Positions 43,537 through 54,732 of a stretch of 64,000 nucleotides of DNA are shown here, piece by piece. The position numbers and the translations under genes are program-made. The notes beneath the pieces were generated by a model. That model was not told where the DNA came from and searched no databases. It saw only the letters and a list, made by a program, of their open reading frames with translations. Source of the DNA: Azospirillum halopraeferens DSM 3675 (lineage in GTDB: Bacteria > Pseudomonadota > Alphaproteobacteria > Azospirillales > Azospirillaceae); NCBI RefSeq assembly GCF_000429625.1, contig NZ_AUCF01000029.1, positions 1 through 64,000 on the forward strand. Reading direction: 5' to 3'. Within the stretch, counting starts at the first letter, position 1. Every line of letters starts with the position of its first letter.

Positions 43537-44808
43537 TTACCGGACGCCCCTGAAACCCGGATAGGCGAAAGCCCCGGCGATCAACCGACAGTCTTTCTCC
43601 GTCACCCCTTCACCGCGCGCGACGCCATACCATGTCGCCTTCACGCGGGCTTCCATGTCGTCGATGATCGATGCCGCTTCTTCCGCCGGGATCAGAAACC
43701 GGGCGCTCTGTGAAAGAAGGTTGTCGGCGTTGGCGAAGCGACCGGCGTCGCCGCAGCTCATCGCCAGGTCGCGCCGCTCCACCGAAACCGGGCTTGTCGG
43801 CGTCAGATCGTAGGCCGGAGACAGCGCCCGGTCCCGGTCCCGGGCGATGACGGCATGGTTGCGTGGGTGGTCGTCGGTGTTCGAGATCAGGGCGTTGAAG
43901 CACATGCGGCGGAACAGCTCGACGGCTTCCCGGCGCGGCTCGGCGGTGACGCGCCGCAACTCCTCGACGAGCAGCACGTAGGACCAGCGGTCGCGGGCGC
44001 GGTGGGTGTCTTCGGTTCGCAGCAGCGTCAGACCGCTGATCATGCGGGTGCGCCGATAGCCGTCCGCCATCTTTTCACGGTCGAATCGCCTGACCAGCAG
44101 AACGTCGCGCCCGCCAGCCCGGACGATACGGCTTTCCGCCGTGGTCAGGCCGCAGGAACGGCCGAGCGTGAGCATCGCGTGCTCGATGCGCGCGCTGTTC
44201 CATCGGTCATCGGGGCGATTGAACTTGGCAAGCCAAAGGCCGTCCTCGTCCTCGACGACGGCCTTCGGACGCGCGCCGCCCATCGAGGTGCCGACCAGCA
44301 GCAGCTCTTCGATCTGCGCCGCGTCGCCCGTATCCGCCTTATCCTCATTCCGGACGATGGCGTCGGCGACCGCCTGAAGCTTCGCCAGGTCCAGCGTGCG
44401 GTTGAAAAGCCGCATGGGGGCGGGCGGCGTCACGTTGAGGCCGAAGCCAAGGGCGCCCGCCCGGTCGTCCGGAGAGCACAGCAGGTAGTCCAATTCGCCG
44501 AGCTGTGCCTTGCCGGCATGCCGCTCGATGACGCGCCGCCCCCAATAGTCCGGCCCGGCATCCCGCAATGCCCCGAACATGCCGTTCAGGGCGGCCGTCT
44601 CATAGACACGGGGGCCGAGCTTCAGGTCCAGGGGATCGATGGGAACCGCATCGGGGCGTTCCCGATAGCTGCGTCCGTAGACGAAGCGTCCGAGGGCGGA
44701 GCCGCGTCGATCCGTGGTCAACTCGTAGCGCCCCGCCGTCACGGGCCGGGTTTCTCCCGGCAGGGTGATGTAGACGTAACAGCCAGCCGGGCGGGTTTCA
44801 GAAGTCAT
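43537..44808 (-). CDS. HipA-family Ser/Thr kinase toxin
   Basis: Type II toxin of the HipA kinase family, 423 residues. HipA phosphorylates aminoacyl-tRNA synthetases or other targets, giving dormancy. ATP-site and catalytic features: Gly-rich loop GGARPKAVVEDE, Lys in LWLAKFN, RRFDREK, catalytic loop NALISNTDDHPRNHAVI (Asp, Asn) and Mg-binding Asp in LSPAYDL. Length and architecture are normal, so the gene is probably intact. The segment reads visibly less GC-rich than its neighbours, suggesting acquisition. It overlaps hipB by 11 bases. The target is unknown. Confidence 0.92.
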   Translation of the reverse strand: MTSETRPAGCYVYITLPGETRPVTAGRYELTTDRRGSALGRFVYGRSYRERPDAVPIDPLDLKLGPRVYETAALNGMFGALRDAGPDYWGRRVIERHAGKAQLGELDYLLCSPDDRAGALGFGLNVTPPAPMRLFNRTLDLAKLQAVADAIVRNEDKADTGDAAQIEELLLVGTSMGGARPKAVVEDEDGLWLAKFNRPDDRWNSARIEHAMLTLGRSCGLTTAESRIVRAGGRDVLLVRRFDREKMADGYRRTRMISGLTLLRTEDTHRARDRWSYVLLVEELRRVTAEPRREAVELFRRMCFNALISNTDDHPRNHAVIARDRDRALSPAYDLTPTSPVSVERRDLAMSCGDAGRFANADNLLSQSARFLIPAEEAASIIDDMEARVKATWYGVARGEGVTEKDCRLIAGAFAYPGFRGVR

Positions 44809-45142
44809 CGCTCAGACTCCCCCCCGATCGCCGTGCGCGTTGCCGGTCCCGCGCCGACGCCAGGATTTTCCCCTCTTCGTCCCGGTCCGGGGCGGCTACG
44901 GCATCGAGTTGCCCCAGCAGGTCGAACGTCCAAAGCAGCGCGGCGTATACGGCGGCGCTGGTGGACGGTTTGCCCTTCTCCGCGTCCTGTACGGCGCGCG
45001 GGCCGGTGCCGATCTTCTGCGCCACGTCCCGGACGCTGAGGTTGCGGCGCAGGCGCGCCGTGCGCAGGTCCGCCCCCAGCCGCTTGAGCGATTGCTCGAC
45101 GGCGTAGGGCGGGGCGGTCAGCAGTGGGTTGCGAGCAACCAT
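44798..45142 (-). CDS. HipB-like XRE-family antitoxin/repressor
   Basis: Antitoxin of 114 residues with an N-terminal helix-turn-helix (GADLRTARLRRNLSVRDVAQKIGTGPRAVQDAEKGKPSTSAAVYAALLWTF shortened here to its start and end). The recognition helix is around GPRAVQDAEKG. The C-terminal tail is Arg/Asp-rich and may contact HipA. It should autorepress from the three CTTAAG-centred palindromes upstream, the first touching its ribosome site. Start ATG 45142 follows AAGG. The stop overlaps hipA, ensuring antitoxin-first translation. Confidence 0.9.
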   Translation of the reverse strand: MVARNPLLTAPPYAVEQSLKRLGADLRTARLRRNLSVRDVAQKIGTGPRAVQDAEKGKPSTSAAVYAALLWTFDLLGQLDAVAAPDRDEEGKILASARDRQRARRSGGSLSDDF

Positions 45143-45147
45143 GTCGA

Positions 45148-45231
45148 ACCTTAAGAGCCATTTATACGGGCATATATGCTCTTAAGAGGATAACCGATTC
45201 CCGGGCTATAGGCGAGAGAAGGGCTCTTAAG
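45148..45231. promoter_or_regulatory. hipBA operator array (three CTTAAG palindromes)
   Basis: Three sites centred on CTTAAG: CTTAAGAGC at 45150-45158, its inverse GCTCTTAAG at 45178-45186 (extended palindrome CTCTTAAGAG at 45179-45188), and GCTCTTAAG at 45223-45231. Centre spacings are about 31 and 45 bases. A -10-like TATAAA for the leftward promoter lies between the first two sites (complement of 45160-45165). This is the expected layout for HipB autorepression, but the motif is not the E. coli TATCC-N8-GGATA. Confidence 0.65.
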
Positions 45232-45303
45232 CGCGCATTATCAGGGGTGTTGTGCCTTTGAGCGCACGGGGGCACCCCCCTGACCTGGCTCGCAGACGGT
45301 GAA

Positions 45304-45361
45304 GCCTGACGGGAGCCCCGCCACGTGGCCGGGATGGCGCGGGGCTCACCGGCCGTCAGGC
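45304..45361 (-). terminator. Large hairpin overlapping the S41 protease stop
   Basis: Outer stem GCCTGACGG / CCGTCAGGC and inner stem GAGCCCC / GGGGCTC. The structure includes the gene's TGA (45356-45358). A likely 3' end for the leftward transcript; no T tract. Confidence 0.4.
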
Positions 45362-46540
45362 CGGGCGCTTGCCGGCGCGGCTCAGGATCAGGTCCACGGC
45401 GTGACGGCGCTGGTTGTCGGCGGCGGTGTCGGTCCGCCCGCCGGCGCGGCGCGGTTGCTCCACCACCACGTCCGGTGCGATGCCGACGCGGTCCACCGCC
45501 CGGTCCCCGGGCGTGTGATAGCGGCCCGTGGTCATCTTGATGGCACCGCCGCCGTTCACCGCGGCGGTGGATTGCACCGTGCCCTTGCCGAAGGAGCGGG
45601 TGCCGACCACCACCGCCCGGCCGTGGTCCTGCAACGCGCCCGCCACCAGTTCCGACGCCGAGGCGGAGGCGCCGTTGATCAGCACCGCCATCGGGCGTCC
45701 CCCCGCCAGATCGCCCCGCGACGCCGTGAAGCGCTGGAGCACGGCCGAATCCCGCCCGCGGATGGTGGTGATGGTGCCGGACTCCAGAAAGGCGTCGGCG
45801 ACGCGCACCGCCTGGTCCAGCAGGCCGCCGGGGTTGTCGCGCAGGTCGATCACATAGCCCGCCACCGTGCCGTCCAGGGCCGCCATGGCCCGGCCCAGCT
45901 CGGCCCGGGTGTCCCGGTTGAACAGGGCGATGCGGACATAGCCGATGCCCCGGTCCGTCTCCCAGGTGACCGGCCGGGTGCGGATGACGGCGCGTTCCAG
46001 GGTGACGTTGAACGCCTTGCCGTCGCGCTCCAGGCGCAGGGTGACGGGCGTTCCCGGCGCCCCCCGCAGGCGCTCCACCGCCTGTTCCACGCTCAGCCCG
46101 GCCAGCGCGGCGCCGTCGGCGGCGAGGATGCGGTCGCCGGCGAGGATGCCGGCGCGGGCGGCCGGCGACTCCGGCATGGGCGCCGCCACCGTCAGCCGGC
46201 CGGCGGGCATGGCGAGCTGGATGCCGATGCCGGCGAAGGCGCCGTTCATGGTGGAACGGGAGCGCTCCACGGCGCCGGGGTCGAGGTAGGTGGAATGGCG
46301 GTCGAGGGATTGCAGCATGCCCCTGGCCGCCGCCTCGGCCAGGTCGCGGTCGCTGCGCCGGTCGACGGCGGAGCCGCGCACGCGCTTCAGCGTGTCGATG
46401 AAGAGTTGCAGGGCCTGCGGGTCCACCTCCTCGGCGCCGCGCACCGACGACGGGCAGGGGCAGGCGGGCGGGGCGGGCTGCGCCGCGGCGGGCGACGCGA
46501 TCAGAAGGGCTAGCGCAAGCGGCAGGATCGTGGCCTTCAC
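45356..46540 (-). CDS. S41 family peptidase (C-terminal processing protease)
   Basis: Secreted Ser/Lys protease of 394 residues. Sec signal (ILPLALALLIASPAAAQ), a short Cys pair (CPCP), then an N-terminal helical region. A PDZ domain follows (GIGIQLAMPAGRLTVAAPMPESPAARAG), then the protease core with Ser in NGASASASELVAGAL and Lys in SFGKGTVQS. GNPGG-like DNPGGLLDQAV is the oxyanion strand. CtpA-type enzymes trim periplasmic and membrane proteins or peptidoglycan hydrolases. Start GTG 46540 is chosen because it begins the signal peptide; TTG 46561 is possible. Confidence 0.92.
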   Translation of the reverse strand: MKATILPLALALLIASPAAAQPAPPACPCPSSVRGAEEVDPQALQLFIDTLKRVRGSAVDRRSDRDLAEAAARGMLQSLDRHSTYLDPGAVERSRSTMNGAFAGIGIQLAMPAGRLTVAAPMPESPAARAGILAGDRILAADGAALAGLSVEQAVERLRGAPGTPVTLRLERDGKAFNVTLERAVIRTRPVTWETDRGIGYVRIALFNRDTRAELGRAMAALDGTVAGYVIDLRDNPGGLLDQAVRVADAFLESGTITTIRGRDSAVLQRFTASRGDLAGGRPMAVLINGASASASELVAGALQDHGRAVVVGTRSFGKGTVQSTAAVNGGGAIKMTTGRYHTPGDRAVDRVGIAPDVVVEQPRRAGGRTDTAADNQRRHAVDLILSRAGKRPA

Positions 46541-46654
46541 GGGGGGTGCCTCACAATGCAACGGGGTCCCGCGCGCGCCGGCGGCGCTGCGCGCCGTCCG
46601 GAGGTACCGCTTCTTTGTGGAAGCGGTGAGGCCCGCAACGGCCCGATCGTGGCA

Positions 46655-47929
46655 TCACCGGGGCGGAACGGGGGCGGCGGCGTGGCCGCGGCCATCCCCC
46701 GCCGCCTCGCGCACCCGCCGGCGCAGTGCGGCGTCGGGACCGGCGGGCGGCCGTTCCAGGGCGCGGGCCAGGTCGACCAGGCTGTTCAGGCTGTGCACCG
46801 GGCGGAACTCGTCCACATGGGGCAGCAGCGCCCGCACGCCCGAGGCCCTGGGCGCGAACCCCTCCCAGCGCAGCAGCGGGTTCAGCCAGATCAGGCGGCG
46901 GCAGCTCCGGTGCAGGCGCGCAGCCTCCGCCGCCAGCCCCGCGCCGGCGTCGCGGTCCAGCCCGTCGGTGATCAGCAGCACGATCGCCCCCTGGCCCAGC
47001 ACCCGCCGCGCCCAGACGCGGTTGAACGCGTGCAGGGTGGCGGCGATGCGGGTACCGCCGGACCAGTCGGGCACGGCCGCCGACACCGCGTCCAGGGCCG
47101 CGTCCACGTCGCGCCGGCGCAGGTGGCGGGTGACGGGGGTGAGGCGGGTGCCGAAGACGAAGCTGTGGACGCGGTCGCGGTCGTTGGTCAGGGCGTGCAG
47201 GAAGTGCAGCAGCATGCGCGAGTAGCGGCCCATGGAGCCGGAGATGTCGCACAGGGCCACCAGCGGCGGCGGTCGGGTGCGACGGCGCGCCCGGGCCGGC
47301 TCCGCCACGTCGCCGCCGGACCGCAGCATGCGCCGCAGGGTGGCGCGGGGGTCGATGCGGGGGCCGCGGGGATCGGGGCGGAAGCGGCGCGTCGGCACCG
47401 CCGCCACCGGCAGCACCAGGCGGGCCATCAGGCGCCGCGCCTGCGCCAGCTCCTCCGCCGACATGGACTCGAAGTCCTTGCCCTGCAACAGCTCGCGGTC
47501 GGATACGGTGAAGGCGGCGTCCGACTCCACCTCCGTCCGCTCCGGTTCCTGCGCCGCCGCCCCGTCGTCGGCGCCGGGGCCGCGCAGGGCGTCGGCGACC
47601 CGGCGCGACAGGGCCTTGCGGTCATCCGGGCCGGTGCGCAGGCCGGGCAGCATCATGCCCATCATGCGCTTCAGCAGGTCGGGGTTGCGCCAGAACACGT
47701 GGAACGCCTGGTCGAACACGGTGCGCTGCTCGCGCCGGGTGACGAACACCGCGTGCAGCGCCCAGTAGAAATCCCGGCGGTCGCCGAGCCCCACCGTCTC
47801 CACCGCCTCGATGGCGCGCAGCAGCGTGCCCGGCCCCACCGGCAGGCCGGCGGCGCGCAGGGCGCGGGCGAAGTGCATGAGGTTGACGGCCAGCCGCGCC
47901 TCGCCGACCGGGGAGGTGTCGGAAGTCAT
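46655..47929 (-). CDS. coxE: CoxE-like VWA-domain protein
   Basis: Von Willebrand A-domain maturation protein of the CoxE type, 424 residues. The MIDAS motif is DISGSMGRYSRM, followed by the conserved Thr/Asp positions in GGTRIAATL and VLLITDGLDRD. The N-terminal half (residues 1-200) is helical, typical of CoxE. In Oligotropha CoxE works with CoxD on the metal center of CODH after assembly. Its ATG overlaps the coxD stop by four bases. Last gene of the cox operon. Confidence 0.9.
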   Translation of the reverse strand: MTSDTSPVGEARLAVNLMHFARALRAAGLPVGPGTLLRAIEAVETVGLGDRRDFYWALHAVFVTRREQRTVFDQAFHVFWRNPDLLKRMMGMMLPGLRTGPDDRKALSRRVADALRGPGADDGAAAQEPERTEVESDAAFTVSDRELLQGKDFESMSAEELAQARRLMARLVLPVAAVPTRRFRPDPRGPRIDPRATLRRMLRSGGDVAEPARARRRTRPPPLVALCDISGSMGRYSRMLLHFLHALTNDRDRVHSFVFGTRLTPVTRHLRRRDVDAALDAVSAAVPDWSGGTRIAATLHAFNRVWARRVLGQGAIVLLITDGLDRDAGAGLAAEAARLHRSCRRLIWLNPLLRWEGFAPRASGVRALLPHVDEFRPVHSLNSLVDLARALERPPAGPDAALRRRVREAAGDGRGHAAAPVPPR

Positions 47930-48849
47930 GGCGCGCGGGTGGCGGCCAGCTCGGTCTTCACCCGCGCCAGCAGCCGGGCCGCCTCGCTGCCCCGGATGCG
48001 GGCGATGTCGTCCTGGTACTTCAGCAGCGTGCCCAGCGTGTCGTTGATGGTGGCGGGGTCCAGTTCAAGCTGGTTCAGCTCCACCAGCGCCTGCGCCCAG
48101 TCCAGCGTCTCCGCCACCCCCGGCGCCTTGTACAGGTCCATGGCGCGCAGGGCCTGCACGAAGCCCACCACCTGTGCCGCCAGCCGGGCGTCGGCCGCCG
48201 GCGCCTTGACGCGCAGGATCTCCCGCTCGCGCGCCGCCGAGGGATAGTCGACCCAGTGATAGAAGCAGCGGCGCTTGAGGGCGTCGTGCACCTCCCGCGT
48301 GCGGTTGGAGGTGAGGATGACCAGCGGCGGTTCCGGCGCCCGGATCGTGCCGTACTCCGGGATCGTGATCTGGAAGTCGGACAGCACCTCCAGCAGGTAC
48401 GCCTCGAACGGCTCGTCGGTGCGGTCCAGCTCGTCGATCAGCAGCACGGGGGGGCCGTTCAGGTCCGGCTCCAGGGCTTGCAGCAGCGGACGCTTGATCA
48501 GGAACCGCTCGCCGAACAGGTCGGCGGCCAGGGCGTCGCGATCACGGTCGCCGGCCGCCTCGGCCAGGCGGATCTCCATCATCTGGCGTGCGTAGTTCCA
48601 CTCGTACACCGCGGCCGCGGCGTCCAGCCCCTCGTAGCATTGCAGGCGCAGCAGCCGGCGCCCCAGCGTGCGCGCCAGCACCTTGGCGATCTCGGTCTTG
48701 CCCACGCCCGCCTCGCCTTCCAGGAACAGCGGGCGGCGCAGCTTCAGCGCCAGGAACAGCGCCGTCGCCAGCGACCGGTCGGCGACATAGTCGCCGCCGG
48801 CCAGCAGGTCCAGCGTGGAGTCGACGGAGGCGGGGAGGGCAACGGGCAT
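47926..48849 (-). CDS. coxD: MoxR-family AAA+ ATPase (CoxD)
   Basis: AAA+ chaperone of 307 residues that pairs with CoxE. Walker A EGEAGVGKTEIAKVLA, Walker B VLLIDELDRTDEPFEAYLLEVL, sensor 1 VILTSNRTREVHDALKRRC. The DRTD insertion and MoxR C-terminal lid are present. In Oligotropha CoxD is needed for correct assembly of the active site. Its gene follows coxM by nine bases and overlaps coxE. Confidence 0.92.
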   Translation of the reverse strand: MPVALPASVDSTLDLLAGGDYVADRSLATALFLALKLRRPLFLEGEAGVGKTEIAKVLARTLGRRLLRLQCYEGLDAAAAVYEWNYARQMMEIRLAEAAGDRDRDALAADLFGERFLIKRPLLQALEPDLNGPPVLLIDELDRTDEPFEAYLLEVLSDFQITIPEYGTIRAPEPPLVILTSNRTREVHDALKRRCFYHWVDYPSAAREREILRVKAPAADARLAAQVVGFVQALRAMDLYKAPGVAETLDWAQALVELNQLELDPATINDTLGTLLKYQDDIARIRGSEAARLLARVKTELAATRAP

Positions 48850-48858
48850 GATCCGGGA

Positions 48859-49653
48859 TCACCCGCACGCCGCCACCGCGCGTCTCGCCATGACGGTGAC
48901 GAGGTGGGCGCGGTAGTCGGGGGCGGCGTGGATGTCGCCGTTCAGGCCGTCGGCGTCCACCGTGATGCCGGCGATCGCCTCGGGGCGGAAGTCGGATGCC
49001 AGCGCCGTCTCCATCTCGGGCACCCGGAACACCGACGGGCCGGCACCGGTGACGGCGAGGCGCACCTCCGCACCGAAGCGGGCGACGAACACGCCGACCA
49101 GGGCGTAGCGGCTGGCCGGGTGGCGGAACTTGGCGTAGGCCGCCGCGTCCGGCACCGGGAAGCGCACGCCGACCACCAGTTCGCCCGGCTCCAGCGCCGT
49201 TTCGAACAGGCCGGTGAAGAAGTCGTCGCCGGCGATCTCCCGCCGGTCGGTCCGCACCGTGGCGTTCAGCGCCACCACCGCGGCCGGGTAGTCGGCCGCC
49301 GGGTCGGCGTTGGCTATGGACCCGCCGAGCGTGCCGCGGTTGCGCACCTGGCGGTCGCCGATGCTCTCGGCCAGCCGGGCCAGCGCCGGGATGCGGCGGC
49401 GCACCGTCTCGCCGGCCGCCACGTCGGCGTGGCGGGTGAAGGCACCGATCAGCAGGGCGCCGTCCTCCTCGCGCACGCCCTGCAGGTCGGGCACGCCGGA
49501 CAGGTCCACCAGCTCCGACGGCTGGGCCAGACGCTGCTTCAGGGTGGGCAGCAGGGTCATGCCGCCGGACAGCGGCCGGGCGTCCTCCGACCGGGTCAGC
49601 GCCGCAACGGCGTCGGCGAGGGTCGCGGGGCGTTGGTACTCGAACGCGTACAT
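48859..49653 (-). CDS. coxM: FAD-binding medium subunit (CoxM type)
   Basis: Molybdenum-hydroxylase FAD subunit, 264 residues. FAD loops are [17 protein letters not shown] and [20 protein letters not shown]. The C-terminal domain ([17 protein letters not shown]) is of the CO_deh_flav_C type. It carries electrons from the 2Fe-2S subunit to the acceptor. Thirteen bases after coxL. Confidence 0.93.
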   Translation of the reverse strand: MYAFEYQRPATLADAVAALTRSEDARPLSGGMTLLPTLKQRLAQPSELVDLSGVPDLQGVREEDGALLIGAFTRHADVAAGETVRRRIPALARLAESIGDRQVRNRGTLGGSIANADPAADYPAAVVALNATVRTDRREIAGDDFFTGLFETALEPGELVVGVRFPVPDAAAYAKFRHPASRYALVGVFVARFGAEVRLAVTGAGPSVFRVPEMETALASDFRPEAIAGITVDADGLNGDIHAAPDYRAHLVTVMARRAVAACG

Positions 49654-49666
49654 GGACTGTCCTCCC

Positions 49667-52054
<2,388 letters not shown>

Positions 52055-52085
52055 CGCACAACTCCTCCCTTATGTCCGGGGTGCG

Positions 52086-52589
<504 letters not shown>

Positions 52590-52691
52590 ATCGCGAATCC
52601 CTCCCGTGGATCGTCCTTATCCGTGACCGTGACGTCCGGAACCATGACCGTTGGCGCCTCCGGCAATCCGCCGAAGCCCGTTTTACACAAG

Positions 52692-52720
52692 GATAAGGGT
52701 TGTCCCGGCACCGCGGTCAA
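52692..52720 (-). promoter_or_regulatory. Possible promoter of the cox operon
   Basis: On the complementary strand TTGACC (52715-52720), 17 bases, CTTATC (52692-52697), about 95 bases upstream of the coxS ATG. The -10 is weak. Confidence 0.35.
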
Positions 52721-52755
52721 GCCGGCCCTTCGGACAGGGGGGAGGGGAGAGGCGG

Positions 52756-53076
52756 TCAGGCGTCGCGGCCGACGGTCTGGATCACCGTGAATCCCTCGAA
52801 CTGCGGCGGGCCCAGGTAGAGGGGCTTGCGCTCGCCGGCGCCGCGGTGGGCGTTGCGGAACGCGTCGGAGCGCGTCCAGGCCAGGAAATGCTCCTCCGAC
52901 TCCCACACGGTGTGGGAGGCGTACAGGCGATGGTCGTCGCGGTCCGGCCCGCGCAGCATGTGGAATTCCACGAATCCGGGCACCTCGCGCAGGTGCACCT
53001 CGCGGTTCAGCCAGACCGCCTCGAACTCCTCCGCGGCGTCCGGGCGGACCTTGAAGCGGTTCATTGCGATGAACAT
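52756..53076 (-). CDS. Antibiotic biosynthesis monooxygenase / IsdG-like protein
   Basis: A 106-residue dimeric ABM-fold protein. MNRFKVRPDAAEEFEAVWLNREVHLREVPGFVEFHML and the later HTVWESEEHFLAWTRSDAFRNAHR correspond to the heme-degrading IsdG/HmoB-type pattern, including the Asn near the start and His near residue 76. Cofactor-independent oxygenases and IsdG heme oxygenases share this fold; the choice is not secure. ATG 53076 has GAGGAG twelve bases ahead and begins the fold; ATG 53097 is longer and weaker. Cytosolic. Confidence 0.82.
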   Translation of the reverse strand: MFIAMNRFKVRPDAAEEFEAVWLNREVHLREVPGFVEFHMLRGPDRDDHRLYASHTVWESEEHFLAWTRSDAFRNAHRGAGERKPLYLGPPQFEGFTVIQTVGRDA

Positions 53077-53149
53077 GGGGTCGGGCTCCTCTGCCATGGC
53101 CGGCGCGCAGTGTAACGCGATCCGCGCGCCGGCGACACCCGGCGCGCCG

Positions 53150-54430
53150 CTACACCGCGGGGACCTCCGTTTCGGGATCGATGTCGGTGTCGGTCACGGT
53201 CTCGACGCCGGCGTCCACGGCGGCCAGCATGGTGCGGTAGACGCCCAGCAGGCGTTCGGCGTGGCGGGCCGGGGTGGAGGGGTTCTGCCAGTAGCGGGTC
53301 CAGGCGGCCAGGCCGACCCGTTCGGCCACCGCGTCGTCGCGCAGGGCCGTCAGCGCCGCCGCCAGGGAGTCGACGTCGCCCGCCCGCGTCAGGAAGCCGT
53401 CCACGCCGTCGTCGATGGCGCCGCTCAGGGCCGTGGTGGCGGTCGTCACCAGCGGAATGCCGCGGGCCAGCGCCTCCATGGCCGACAGGCCGAAGGGTTC
53501 GTACCACAGGGACGGGAAGGCGATGGCGCGCGCCGTGTCCATGTGTGCCAGCACCTCGGCGCGGGTCGCCGGCCAGGGCAGGATGGCGGCGTCGGGGTTG
53601 ATGCGCCGCAGCTCCGCCTCGTAGGGGCCGGCGCCGACGAATGCCAGCTCCGCCCCCGCCTGCCGCGCCGCCGCGGCCAGCACGCCCACCCCCTTCTCGC
53701 GCGCCAGCAGCCCCATGAAGAGGATGCGGCGGTTGTGTGCCACCGGTGCCGGAGGCGCCTGTTCGATGTCCACGGGGTTGGGCACCACCACCGCCCGGGT
53801 GTCGTCGGGCAGCAGCGGGCGCGCCACGTCGCGCGCGAAGGCGGACGGGCAGATCAGGGTCAGCGGGCGTCGGCGGGCCGCCAGCGCGCGCCGGGTCGCC
53901 GCCAGGCGGGCGAGGCGCACCAGCTTGTGCGCCGCCCCCTGGCCGTCGCAGGCGGTGGCGGCGCAGCGCGCGGACAGGGGGTGTACGGTGCAGGGCCGGG
54001 CCGCCCGGTGGTCGTAGTACAGGCCGTTGGGGCAGGCGATGACGTAGTCGTGCAGGGTGAAGGCCCAGGGCAGGCCGCTCTGCCCCGCCACCTTGAGCAC
54101 CGCCGGGCTCAGCGCCCGGGTGTAGTGGTGCAGGTGCACCACCGTACGCCGCGGCACCGTCGCCAGCAGCGCCGCCAGCCACCCGGCCGCCCGGCCGTTC
54201 CATACCCCGGTCGCGGCGGCCCGCAAGGGGTTGGCCTCCTGCCAGACATCGCGCAGCCCCATGGCGTGCACGCGGATGTTGGGGTGGTCGAGCAGCCGGC
54301 TGGCGGCGCCGACGGCGTGGACGTACAGGATGTCGTGCCCCCGCTCCGCCAGGGCGCGGGCGCTGAGGATGGCGATCTTGGTCGAGGCGCCGTCCGGCTC
54401 GCCGGCGTCGGACACGATGACGATGTTCAT
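53150..54430 (-). CDS. Glycosyltransferase family 4 protein
   Basis: GT-B glycosyltransferase, 426 residues. N-terminal acceptor domain ([32 protein letters not shown]). C-terminal donor domain with [34 protein letters not shown] and the diagnostic [24 protein letters not shown] (E-x7-E). An internal Cys-containing region ([17 protein letters not shown]) may bind metal. A polysaccharide or lipid-linked substrate is likely but not identified. The frame stays open upstream; ATG 54430 begins the fold. It is divergent from the histidine kinase. Confidence 0.88.
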   Translation of the reverse strand: MNIVIVSDAGEPDGASTKIAILSARALAERGHDILYVHAVGAASRLLDHPNIRVHAMGLRDVWQEANPLRAAATGVWNGRAAGWLAALLATVPRRTVVHLHHYTRALSPAVLKVAGQSGLPWAFTLHDYVIACPNGLYYDHRAARPCTVHPLSARCAATACDGQGAAHKLVRLARLAATRRALAARRRPLTLICPSAFARDVARPLLPDDTRAVVVPNPVDIEQAPPAPVAHNRRILFMGLLAREKGVGVLAAAARQAGAELAFVGAGPYEAELRRINPDAAILPWPATRAEVLAHMDTARAIAFPSLWYEPFGLSAMEALARGIPLVTTATTALSGAIDDGVDGFLTRAGDVDSLAAALTALRDDAVAERVGLAAWTRYWQNPSTPARHAERLLGVYRTMLAAVDAGVETVTDTDIDPETEVPAV

Positions 54431-54732
54431 GCTGCACGCTTCCTCGGGGAGGGGCCGCGGGACGGTCGCGGCCGCGGACGGACGGGGCGACAGATTGGCA
54501 CCGCCGGGGTGCGCGGGAAGCCGGGAAAGGTGAGTACCCCCACCTTGGTGCACGGAGCACCCCGTTTCCGGCGGCAACCGTACGGACGGGCGGTCCTGTG
54601 GTTGTGTGTGCGCTGTTTACACGCCGCAGGCTTGTGGTATCGTCGCCCCGTCGGTGCGGGGTCGGACCGTCCGCGCTGCCGCGACCACAACGGGACCGGC
54701 CGGGCGCCAACCGGCCGCCGGCGGAGGACCGG

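Noticed and set aside
43264-45300. tRNA-borne integrative element with att sites
   Set aside because: No integrase and no direct repeat of the tRNA 3' end were found; only hipBA is present.
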